From an uncultured Bdellovibrio sp. (lineage in GTDB: Bacteria > Bdellovibrionota > Bdellovibrionia > Bdellovibrionales > Bdellovibrionaceae): DNA of 7,413 nt. Each line of letters starts with the position of its first letter. Position 1 is the stretch's first letter. Of the stretch, positions 1-6,997 are shown piece after piece. A program made the position numbers and the translations under genes. The DNA lies in NCBI GenBank assembly GCA_946480995.1, contig CAMLMF010000117.1, positions 1 to 7,413 of the forward strand. Reading direction: 5' to 3'. Under the pieces are notes generated by a model. That model did not search any database. It worked only from the letters and a program-made list of their open reading frames with translations, and was not told where the DNA came from.

Positions 1-17
1 GTGTGCTCTTCCGATCT
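1..17. other. Illumina TruSeq adapter remnant (not genomic)
   Basis: The window opens with GTGTGCTCTTCCGATCT, which is identical to the 3' end of the standard Illumina TruSeq read-2 adapter. A 17-base exact match at the very first base of a contig is best explained by incomplete adapter trimming. The bases should be removed before annotation. Left in place, they add a false GTG start and five artificial residues (MLFRS) to the reading frame that follows. Confidence 0.95.
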
Positions 18-1715
18 ACATCATGCACGCACACGCCGACAATTCGAGATGCGACGGTTTCATCCAGAAAACCTGCCGAGGCTTTAGAATGGTTTGCGGC
101 AACGGATGCACAAGTTGCCAACGCTGTTTGCCGCCAAAAGCTTCCAACCACAAGCGAAGAAATATTTAAATATTACAAAAATCTTCCGCCAGAACAAGGC
201 CTTGAAAACGGAACGACGGAGGTCTTGGGGGTTCCGTTAGTCAATGAGCGTCCACGTTTAATTTTAGCTTTAGCAAAGCTGCTAACCCCAGTAAAAAATG
301 AAAACGTAAAAAGTCTTCCACCGGATATCCGTGCAACCTTCAAAATTGAACCCTCTTGCCAGTCAGCCCTGTGTGTGTCTCAGAAAATATTTGGTGCAAA
401 TGTCGGTCCGCAAATGATTTTGCTTATGGATCTTTTTGATGTGAATACATCGCCGTATTCTTATCAAAATGCAGATCTTTTTTATGGGACGGAAATCGCA
501 GATGTTATAAAAACTTTCGAACTAGTTGCACCGGAACAAAAACCTTTCGCCAACTCGAACCAACAACTTAGTAAATTCAAACGCGGCAAAACACTCGCTT
601 TTTACGACCAATCAGAGGGCGAAGTTTTAGCCAATGCCATGATGCACCTTTTTGATGGCTGGAGCGAGCAAGGATCTGACTCTCGTCAATACACTCTTTA
701 TCATGAATTTGCGCACAATATGGCTAAGAGCTATTTTGCTGCAACTCATACTTCGTCGGCCTGGCTTCAGCTTAGCCAATGGAAAAAAGTAAAAGAGACC
801 GACCGCGATGGCAAAGTTGCAGAAAGTTTTCGGTCTGCCTTAGCTGGCGACATGGGACATCCTTTTGTTTCTAAGTATGGCAAAGAAAATCCTGCCGAAG
901 ACTTTGCCGAAAGTGTCACTGCCTATCGTTTAAATCCACAGCACTTAAAGAAGACATCACCGGAAAAGTATAAGATCCTTAAACATGTGGTGTTTAATGG
1001 TCGCGAGTTCCTTTCAGCTAAAAGCTGCAATCAGGCCACTGCGACGAAACAATATCAAAAAGAAATTGATCGCGCGAAGAACCTCTTTTCCGAAAAGGAA
1101 AAAGAAAACTTGATAGCGACTTGCCGCCTGACCTTTGACCAAACGATCCTTGGTAACGTACCGGTCAGCTTTTTTGATGATTGTATCAACTTTCAAGCCA
1201 CTTTGATTTGGTACGGCAAAAGTCATCAAGCTTATCCCGGCTTATTACAGCAAGGACTTTTTGATAATGATCTGCGCCTCAGTCAATTAAAGTTTTCAGC
1301 GACTAGAAAAGAACTAGCACAAGTCATAGCTGCAGACTTGGCAAAATGGATTTCCGAAAAAATGCAAATGTCGTCCTCTGCTTTAAGCGAAGCAAAAACT
1401 AAAGACGAATACTGCACAGTGTGGTCAAAACTATCCGGTTGGACCTACGACAAAGTTGATTTTAGCACTGAATGGATGATGCGAAGCTTTGATCGCAACA
1501 CACAAATTTATCCCCTCAAGGGAGCTGCGCGGGGGCTATGTTTGGACTTAGTCCACGACATCCCCGCTGCTCAGAAAAAAGATACCTTTAAATATTATAA
1601 AGAGCAGATAAAAAAATTCTTGCACCTACAAGGCCCGGACGAAGACCAACCAAATGACCGCGGCCTGAACGAGGAAAGCATTAAAAAATATATCCTGGAA
1701 AAAGTGGGCGCTTAG
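18..1715 (+). CDS. Zinc metalloprotease (HExxH...EDFAE zincin), 5'-truncated
   Basis: The open frame enters from the contig edge and ends at TAG, leaving 565 residues with no true N-terminus; the apparent GTG start at base 3 lies in adapter. Counting from base 18, the signature zincin helix HEFAH is at residues 229-233 (H229 and H233 as zinc ligands, E230 as catalytic base). It is followed about 60 residues later by SKYGKENPAEDFAES, where E294 or E298 can supply the third ligand. HExxH plus a downstream EDFAE-type helix is the layout of gluzincins such as the anthrax-lethal-factor-like group. The C-terminal half (from about 330) has no domain I recognise and carries several Cys, in keeping with disulfides outside the cytoplasm. 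A signal peptide would lie in the missing part. It is convergent with the ABC exporter gene. Protease activity is well supported; substrate and exact family are unknown. Confidence 0.72.
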   Translation, partial: TSCTHTPTIRDATVSSRKPAEALEWFAATDAQVANAVCRQKLPTTSEEIFKYYKNLPPEQGLENGTTEVLGVPLVNERPRLILALAKLLTPVKNENVKSLPPDIRATFKIEPSCQSALCVSQKIFGANVGPQMILLMDLFDVNTSPYSYQNADLFYGTEIADVIKTFELVAPEQKPFANSNQQLSKFKRGKTLAFYDQSEGEVLANAMMHLFDGWSEQGSDSRQYTLYHEFAHNMAKSYFAATHTSSAWLQLSQWKKVKETDRDGKVAESFRSALAGDMGHPFVSKYGKENPAEDFAESVTAYRLNPQHLKKTSPEKYKILKHVVFNGREFLSAKSCNQATATKQYQKEIDRAKNLFSEKEKENLIATCRLTFDQTILGNVPVSFFDDCINFQATLIWYGKSHQAYPGLLQQGLFDNDLRLSQLKFSATRKELAQVIAADLAKWISEKMQMSSSALSEAKTKDEYCTVWSKLSGWTYDKVDFSTEWMMRSFDRNTQIYPLKGAARGLCLDLVHDIPAAQKKDTFKYYKEQIKKFLHLQGPDEDQPNDRGLNEESIKKYILEKVGA

Positions 1716-1731
1716 GCCCACTTTCTTTTTT
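1701..1731. terminator. Shared terminator between convergent genes
   Basis: AAAGTGGGC (1701-1709) and GCCCACTTT (1716-1724) form a perfect 9-bp stem around a 6-base loop, followed on the plus strand by C and six T (1726-1731). This is a strong rho-independent terminator for the metalloprotease gene. Its TAG stop (1713-1715) lies in the loop/stem junction. Read on the minus strand, the same hairpin ends in TTTTT (partly inside the stem), so it can also terminate the exporter transcript, whose TAA at 1730-1732 overlaps the T-tract. The two coding regions are only 14 bp apart. Confidence 0.85.
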
Positions 1732-4700
1732 AAACAAGCTTATCGATTTCTTCAGCGGTGATTTCTGCAGGCTTACGAATCGCTTTCACTTCACCGGCAG
1801 AAATTTCCACGATCTGATCACAGTCTGCAATCGTCCCCAAACGATGGGCGATGATCAACATCGTCACACCGGCAAAAGACTGACGAATCACTTTCTGCAA
1901 GATCGCATCTGTTTGTACGTCAACACTTGCTGTGGCCTCGTCCATGACAATCACGCGAGCTTTTGTTAACAACGCGCGTGCCAGACACAACAACTGGCGC
2001 TGTCCTTGGCTTAAGTTCAAGCCACCCTCGGTGACCGGTGACTGCAAACCCAAGGGCAAACTTGAAACGAAACTCCAAAGCGAGGCGTGCCTTAATGCAC
2101 CGATAACTTCTTCGTCTGAATACTCTTCGTAACGGTCTAAATTGTTACGAATCGTCCCCATAAACAGCGCCGGATCTTGCGGAATGATCGCCAAGTTGCG
2201 ACGCAATTTTTCCAGAGGCACACCCGCGACATCGACACCGTCAATTTCAATCACCCCTTCTTCCGCTTCGATAAAACGGAACAAAGATTGAAAGAACGTG
2301 CTTTTTCCGGAACCCGTGCGACCGATAATGCCAACACGACTGCCCGCTTTGACTTCAAAGGAAATACCTTTTAGCACCAACGGCAAATGTTCCGCGTAAC
2401 GCACTTTCAGGTTATCAATCTTGATCTTACCGAACTCTGGCCATGTGGGACGCAAAGGTTCTGGTAAAACTTTTTTTACATCAACTTCGGCAGGCAAGTT
2501 GGAAAAGAACTTTAAACGTTCAATCGAAGTCATGCGCGATTCAATATCCGAGAACACGCGCACACCCCAATTTAAATAAGCCCAAAATGACAACGAATAC
2601 AATGTCACGAGGCCCGCAGTTCCTGCATCCATCAACCCAGCATAAGCCGTCAATGTCACACCCACAGCGGTCGCCATGGAAATCATGCCTCCGACCACAG
2701 GAATGCGCGACGAAAACCAGCGGTTGATCATGTAGTGCGCGTAAAACATTTTTTGACTGTGCGCTAACTTGTCATAAAAGTTCTGCGTAAACCACGGCGC
2801 TTTATTAAAGCTGCGAATAACCACAAGGCCCTGCAAACTTTCTTTAAAGTGCGCATAGCGAGGAGACCGCGCGACACTGTCAAAGCGCTTGGCTTCCCGT
2901 GCCGGGCGACGGTAATCGCGTTGCAAAACGTAATACAAGCCCATCACCGGCGCGATCACAAAAATCATCAAAGGCATTAATCCCAAGATCAATGCAATCG
3001 ACACGATAATTTGCAAAGCACAGTGCACAGCCGAATCGAAACTCCATTGTAAATACACATCCACGGATTCGATATCGCGGGAAAATCTTTGCAAGATCCG
3101 CCCCACCGGTGTTGAGTCAAAGAAACGCACCGGAGACCGCAAAACACTTTTAAGCATTTTGTCGTGCATGTTTTTACCCGCGCGAATCCCCCGGCTTAAC
3201 CAGAACAAATGATTCACCAAAGAACCCACCAGAACCAAAATACCCACGGCTCCGTATATTCCTACGGCTGAAAGCGCCAACCACTCGGATTGATGATCGG
3301 AATAATAAGACAGCCACGCCTTTTGCAACAAAGGCAGTAACGCGGCCGTGATCGCACCAAGCAACAAGGCACCTAATATCAGAGGCTTTGTCTTTGGATT
3401 GTCTCCACCTAAAGAACTAATATAGTCCCAATACACAGACCCCTTCACGGCTCCCACTTCACGGTCTTCGTCTTCGGTCACGCGATTTTTTTTATCATCC
3501 GTGACGTCCTCAGAAGTTTCAGCCACTGCACTTTCGGCAGCTCCAGCCGTTGCGTGCGCTGGTTCGTGTTCACCTTGAGTTTTCCCGTGCTCTTTATAAA
3601 ACTCGGCAAAGGCCGGGCAGGTTTTTAATAGCTCTTGAAATGAACCTAAACCTTGAACCACGCCGTTTTCTAAGAACAAAACTTGGTCAAACTGTGCCAA
3701 ATATTCTAAGCGATGGGTCACCACAACACGAGTTGTGTCTTTCCATGCGCCAAAAATCAGACGCTCGCACAACAGTTGTTCTGTTTCCGCATCGACGGCT
3801 GACAATGGATCATCTAAAAGTACCACTTGCGGTTTACGCAAGAAAGCTCGCGCTAAAGCCACCCGTTGTTTTTGACCCCCAGAAAGATTCACACCCTTTT
3901 CGCCAATTTCAGTGCGCAAACCGCCGGACCATTCTTTGAGATCGCGACTTAAGCAACTGTTGTGTAAAGACCGGCGCAAGTCTTCTTTACTGACGTTTTC
4001 ACCGAAAGAAAGATTTTCTAACAACGTGCTATTAATAATGTAAGCCTCTTGCGGGACATAGGCCATGCGTGGACGCTCATTCGCACTTAGACCAGCAAAC
4101 TTAAAGCTGCCAGCACTCAACGGAATTTCTTGCAATAGCCCCATCAATAACGAGCTTTTACCAGATCCCACTGGTCCCACGATCGCAAGCGATCCCCCCG
4201 CTTTGACAGAGAAGCTCAGATCTTTTAGCACATCCGCATCAGCTCCCGGATAACGAATCGACGCCTTTTGCATTTCTAATGCTAAAGGTTCCTGGGCAGA
4301 ACTTTCTTGTGTGGAAATTTCCACTTCATCTTGCTTTAAGAAATTTAAAATACGTCCGGCCCCAACCACCGCATTGGTGTAACGCGAAATCAAACGCGAC
4401 AAATCGCCAAACGGTCCTTCTAAAAGACCGAACAAAGAAATACACGTAAAGATGATCGCCGCATCTAACTTTTCCCCACGCCAAGCATGAGTTGCCAATG
4501 CAACGAACAAAACAAACGTGGACACGGCCAAATAACCAAGTCCCGAAATAACTTCCGCCCGCGCCAAACGACGACGACTGGAAAGTTCCTTTTCACGCAC
4601 CTCAGTGACTTCTTTAGAAACACTTTTTTCCCAGGCAAAATATTTCACGACGCGAATAGCATTTAAAGCTTGAGTCATTAAGGTGACACGACGGTCGCGA

Positions 4701-5425
4701 TGCACCATCATTTCTTCATCCAAATGCGTAAACTTCTTCGCCACAAAGCGAGTTAACGGCGCCAAGGTGAAAAGAACTATCAGCGCAGCCAAGGCTGACC
4801 AGCCAATATAATAGAACAACATCACAACCACGCCGATGATCAAGAACAAAGACATGACCAGATCCGCGATAATGAATGAAAAGTCAGACACCGATTCACT
4901 GTCGGAACTCATGTGATTAACGACATCACCAATCTGATTCTTTTGCCGCGCTGAATGACTGAGCTTCAGACTGTGGCGGAAGATTTTTTCATTCAAGATA
5001 TTGGTGATGACTTGATAACCCTTTAACGCATTATAAAAGAACTGCTGCAAGAACAGTCCTGATAAAAATCCGCAGAATCCTAAAGCCACCCCGTAAATCA
5101 ACGCAGGTTTTAAGGTCTCTGCCGTAATGCCGGCCGAAATTAACCCGACAAAGCGATTCACCAAGATCGGCGACAGCAACGACAAAACGGAACTAATAAA
5201 ATACCAAAAATACGCGGGCTTTAAATGGACTGCGACCACGGGAATGAATGAAAAAAGCAAACCCTTGGGTGAATGCCAGCGCAATTTTTCCACGGGCACC
5301 AAAGTTTGCTTCGGATCAATATCCGCAGGCAAAGGCAGCACATCGGCTTCGGTGATGTGACGAGAGCGCGCTAACTTAATCAAAGGACTGACATCAAAAA
5401 ACAAGATGCGTTTAAAAAAACTCAT
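1730..5425 (-). CDS. Full-length ABC exporter, ABCC/MRP-like (TMD-NBD-TMD-NBD)
   Basis: This 1231-residue protein fuses two half-transporters, whereas bacterial exporters are usually dimers of separate halves of about 600 residues. An amphipathic N-terminal segment (ITEADVLPLPADID, 24-37) resembles the L0 linker of eukaryotic ABCC proteins; there is no TMD0. TMD1 spans about 65-345. NBD1 has Walker A GPVGSGKSS (417-425), Q459, signature LSGGQ (514-518), Walker B VVLLDD (534-539) and H571. D539 replaces the catalytic Glu. A charged linker (about 612-665) ends in EDREVGAVKGSVYWDYI. TMD2 is about 680-955. NBD2 has Walker A GRTGSGKST (1035-1043), Q1083, atypical signature LSQGQ (1138-1142), Walker B VIVMDE (1158-1163) and H1194. 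It probably uses ATP to export amphipathic drugs, conjugates or lipids across the inner membrane; the substrate cannot be read from sequence. The ATG start has only a weak AGG five bases upstream, and no other in-frame start lies upstream. Confidence 0.93.
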   Translation of the reverse strand: MSFFKRILFFDVSPLIKLARSRHITEADVLPLPADIDPKQTLVPVEKLRWHSPKGLLFSFIPVVAVHLKPAYFWYFISSVLSLLSPILVNRFVGLISAGITAETLKPALIYGVALGFCGFLSGLFLQQFFYNALKGYQVITNILNEKIFRHSLKLSHSARQKNQIGDVVNHMSSDSESVSDFSFIIADLVMSLFLIIGVVVMLFYYIGWSALAALIVLFTLAPLTRFVAKKFTHLDEEMMVHRDRRVTLMTQALNAIRVVKYFAWEKSVSKEVTEVREKELSSRRRLARAEVISGLGYLAVSTFVLFVALATHAWRGEKLDAAIIFTCISLFGLLEGPFGDLSRLISRYTNAVVGAGRILNFLKQDEVEISTQESSAQEPLALEMQKASIRYPGADADVLKDLSFSVKAGGSLAIVGPVGSGKSSLLMGLLQEIPLSAGSFKFAGLSANERPRMAYVPQEAYIINSTLLENLSFGENVSKEDLRRSLHNSCLSRDLKEWSGGLRTEIGEKGVNLSGGQKQRVALARAFLRKPQVVLLDDPLSAVDAETEQLLCERLIFGAWKDTTRVVVTHRLEYLAQFDQVLFLENGVVQGLGSFQELLKTCPAFAEFYKEHGKTQGEHEPAHATAGAAESAVAETSEDVTDDKKNRVTEDEDREVGAVKGSVYWDYISSLGGDNPKTKPLILGALLLGAITAALLPLLQKAWLSYYSDHQSEWLALSAVGIYGAVGILVLVGSLVNHLFWLSRGIRAGKNMHDKMLKSVLRSPVRFFDSTPVGRILQRFSRDIESVDVYLQWSFDSAVHCALQIIVSIALILGLMPLMIFVIAPVMGLYYVLQRDYRRPAREAKRFDSVARSPRYAHFKESLQGLVVIRSFNKAPWFTQNFYDKLAHSQKMFYAHYMINRWFSSRIPVVGGMISMATAVGVTLTAYAGLMDAGTAGLVTLYSLSFWAYLNWGVRVFSDIESRMTSIERLKFFSNLPAEVDVKKVLPEPLRPTWPEFGKIKIDNLKVRYAEHLPLVLKGISFEVKAGSRVGIIGRTGSGKSTFFQSLFRFIEAEEGVIEIDGVDVAGVPLEKLRRNLAIIPQDPALFMGTIRNNLDRYEEYSDEEVIGALRHASLWSFVSSLPLGLQSPVTEGGLNLSQGQRQLLCLARALLTKARVIVMDEATASVDVQTDAILQKVIRQSFAGVTMLIIAHRLGTIADCDQIVEISAGEVKAIRKPAEITAEEIDKLV

Positions 5426-5510
5426 AAGAACCTGTACTGCTCCTTCATGGAGCGACTAAAAAACTAAATTTTGGGAAATCCGAAATCTGCGTTGGGTTGA
5501 ACGAAGATCT

Positions 5511-5567
5511 TTATTTTTGGCAAAGAGAAAGATCCAGCGCTGATTGCATCAGTTTATCTATAATCAT
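5511..5567 (-). CDS. 18-codon micro-ORF, candidate leader peptide of the ABC exporter
   Basis: ATG at 5567-5565 opens a frame encoding MIIDKLMQSALDLSLCQK and closes with TAA at 5513-5511. It is preceded by AGGAGG with a 5-base spacer, the best ribosome-binding site in the window; the exporter and antiporter starts have weak or no such site. A promoter-like pair lies just upstream, and the exporter ATG is 85 bases beyond the stop, so both would sit on one transcript. I recognise no homologue. The strong initiation signal argues for real translation, either as a small protein or as a leader peptide whose translation controls the exporter, as bmrB does for bmrCD in Bacillus. The control role is inference. 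A chance ORF behind a purine-rich tract remains possible. Confidence 0.45.
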   Translation of the reverse strand: MIIDKLMQSALDLSLCQK

Positions 5568-5572
5568 GGGAT

Positions 5573-5578
5573 CCTCCT
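5573..5578 (-). promoter_or_regulatory. Strong Shine-Dalgarno AGGAGG of the micro-ORF
   Basis: The minus strand reads AGAGGAGGATCCCATG. AGGAGG is fully complementary to the conserved 16S rRNA tail, with a 5-base spacer to the ATG at 5567. It fixes the micro-ORF start. An earlier out-of-frame ATG at 5586 has no such site. Confidence 0.6.
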
Positions 5579-5601
5579 CTCTTCATATGTGAGATTTTTT
5601 A

Positions 5602-5630
5602 AGGATAGGGAAAGAATTTAGCTTTGTCTA
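5602..5630 (-). promoter_or_regulatory. Sigma70-like promoter for micro-ORF and ABC exporter
   Basis: On the minus strand TAGACA (5630-5625; 5 of 6 match to TTGACA) and TATCCT (5607-5602; 4 of 6 match to TATAAT) are separated by exactly 17 bp. The predicted start near 5595 gives an exporter mRNA leader of about 170 bases holding the micro-ORF. The pair lies 37 bp past the antiporter stop, which suggests the exporter can be transcribed independently of the upstream genes. The match is imperfect, so this is a prediction. Confidence 0.45.
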
Positions 5631-5667
5631 GCTCTTCGTAATTTTTTTTTCTGACGTCGTCTTTTTA

Positions 5668-6957
5668 TTAAAGCATCCACAGGCAGAAAACCGCCACAGC
5701 CGTGGGTGGCACCGCCGCAATCAATAAATTGAAAGGCTTTAGCCCCCCCGGGAATCTGTGACTAAGGATCGAGTACCCAGCAGCATTGGGAGCATTGGCA
5801 ATGATCGTAAGACCACCGCCCGCAATAGCTCCGGCCACCAAAGCATAACGACTGGCTTCGCTTAAACCCTCGACCTGGGACCCGAGATAAGTTAATGCCG
5901 CATTGTCCGTGATCGCCGTTAATGCCACGGCTCCTTTAAATAAGAGCACATCACTCATGTTCGCCAGCAAGGGAGCCAACCACCATTTCTGAAAAGCCCC
6001 GAACTGAATAATTCCCCCAAGAAACAACCCAACCAAAAGACTTTCCTTTAAACGAAGCGCATCTTGATAGCGCTGTGTGACTGCAGCAATACCTAAGAAA
6101 AGTAAAAAGATTCCCAAGAACGCATTTTGATAATGGCCGGTCACCACGATGCCCGCCAAAAAAAGCAAATGCACAGCAATAATAAACTTAGGGATCGCCG
6201 CTTGGGACCCAGCTAAGCGGGCTTCGACCTCTTTTAAGGTACTGCAGTTCTGCGCCCATTCGCGACGAAACAAAAACAACAATCCCAAAGTATTAACTAT
6301 TACAGCGACAGAACTTTTCCAACCGAAGTGCGTAAAGACAAAGTTAAAATCCCAGCCCCATTTGCCAGCAACCATCAAAATCGGTGGCGCCGCAAACGGC
6401 GTCAATGCCCCGCCAATGGAAACATTCACAAATAAAACAGCTAAAAGGGCGTAAATCATCTTGCCAGACTCTTGGCGCAGCATCGAATTTAGCATAAATG
6501 CTGTCACCGTCATCGCCGCAGGTTCTGTGATAAAACTGCCCGACAAGGGCCCCACACACAGCACCACGAAAAGATCCGTTAACACCGCGGGTGTGCGAAA
6601 AATCTTTTGCAAACCGCGACTTAAAAACAAAATCCCCTGGCGCGCCGCCGTTAACACCGGTCGCGTTGAGCACACTACCATGATTGCAAAAATGAAAAAC
6701 GGTTCCACGAAGTTTAACGAGTTTTGATACGCGATCGCCGCATCCCAACCTTCAAGCCCAATATAGATCAACATAAAGATCCCTGCCCACAACGCAAAGA
6801 CCACTTCAATTTCCGCTAAAAGATGAAAAACATTGCTCCATAAAGAGTCTTTAGAAAAACGATGGGAAATTTTCAGAAGCTGTCCAACACAGAAAGTATG
6901 CACAACAGCCAAGGCAAAAAATACGGCACCAAGAAGTTCAATCGTTGAATAAGTCAT
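5668..6957 (-). CDS. Putative Na+/H+ antiporter (PF07399-type, ion transporter superfamily)
   Basis: This 429-residue polytopic inner-membrane protein has about eleven hydrophobic segments, matching the usual size of the Na_H_antiport_3 group, a relative of NhaD and ArsB in the ion transporter superfamily. Motif-rich half-helices typical of that fold are visible: GPLSGSFITEPAAMT (136-150), NVSIGGALTPFAAPP (178-192), LTAITDNAALTYLGS (346-360, with the acidic D351 between helices) and LTIIANAPNAAG (383-394). The paired repeats suggest an inverted-repeat transporter. It probably exchanges sodium for protons, but ion specificity is inferred from the family, not shown. The ATG start has no Shine-Dalgarno and directly follows a hairpin. 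The next Met is at residue 62, past the first helix, so the annotated start is the sensible one. The upstream nuclease gene ends 40 bp away on the same strand, so co-transcription is possible. Confidence 0.75.
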   Translation of the reverse strand: MTYSTIELLGAVFFALAVVHTFCVGQLLKISHRFSKDSLWSNVFHLLAEIEVVFALWAGIFMLIYIGLEGWDAAIAYQNSLNFVEPFFIFAIMVVCSTRPVLTAARQGILFLSRGLQKIFRTPAVLTDLFVVLCVGPLSGSFITEPAAMTVTAFMLNSMLRQESGKMIYALLAVLFVNVSIGGALTPFAAPPILMVAGKWGWDFNFVFTHFGWKSSVAVIVNTLGLLFLFRREWAQNCSTLKEVEARLAGSQAAIPKFIIAVHLLFLAGIVVTGHYQNAFLGIFLLFLGIAAVTQRYQDALRLKESLLVGLFLGGIIQFGAFQKWWLAPLLANMSDVLLFKGAVALTAITDNAALTYLGSQVEGLSEASRYALVAGAIAGGGLTIIANAPNAAGYSILSHRFPGGLKPFNLLIAAVPPTAVAVFCLWML

Positions 6958-6958
6958 A

Positions 6959-6984
6959 GGAAGAGTCTAAGCAAAGACTCTTCT
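6959..6984 (-). promoter_or_regulatory. Hairpin at the antiporter start / after nuclease gene
   Basis: GAAGAGTCT (6960-6968) and AGACTCTTC (6975-6983) are perfect inverted repeats of 9 bp around a 6-base loop; one G-U pair can extend them. On the minus strand the hairpin starts 14 bases after the nuclease stop and ends two bases before the antiporter ATG. No T-run follows it, so it is not a standard intrinsic terminator. It covers exactly where a ribosome would bind for the antiporter, which fits a translational block or an RNA-processing/attenuation element. Function unproven. Confidence 0.5.
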
Positions 6985-6997
6985 GAGACCAACTAAA

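Noticed and set aside
3..17. GTG at base 3 as the start of the metalloprotease
   Set aside because: It lies wholly within the adapter sequence; the real gene start is off the contig.
3550..3939. 129-codon plus-strand ORF opposite NBD1 of the exporter
   Set aside because: Antisense to a highly conserved coding segment, no ribosome site or domain; a shadow of the real frame.
5559..5564. Perfect TATAAT on the plus strand
   Set aside because: No acceptable -35 element 15-19 bp upstream, and no plus-strand gene follows; it falls inside the minus-strand micro-ORF.
5584..5586. Minus-strand ATG at 5586 opening a 10-codon ORF (MKRGGSHDYR)
   Set aside because: It has no Shine-Dalgarno, and its frame overlaps the strong AGGAGG that serves the ATG at 5567.
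5642..5650. Run of nine T as a terminator tail
   Set aside because: No stable hairpin lies next to it on either strand (only a 3-bp GAC/GTC stem). It may simply be an AT-rich spacer and an indel-prone homopolymer.
6344..6748. 134-codon ORF in another frame inside the antiporter gene
   Set aside because: It is on the same strand and fully within the antiporter coding region, with low-complexity composition and no recognisable motif; a frame shadow.
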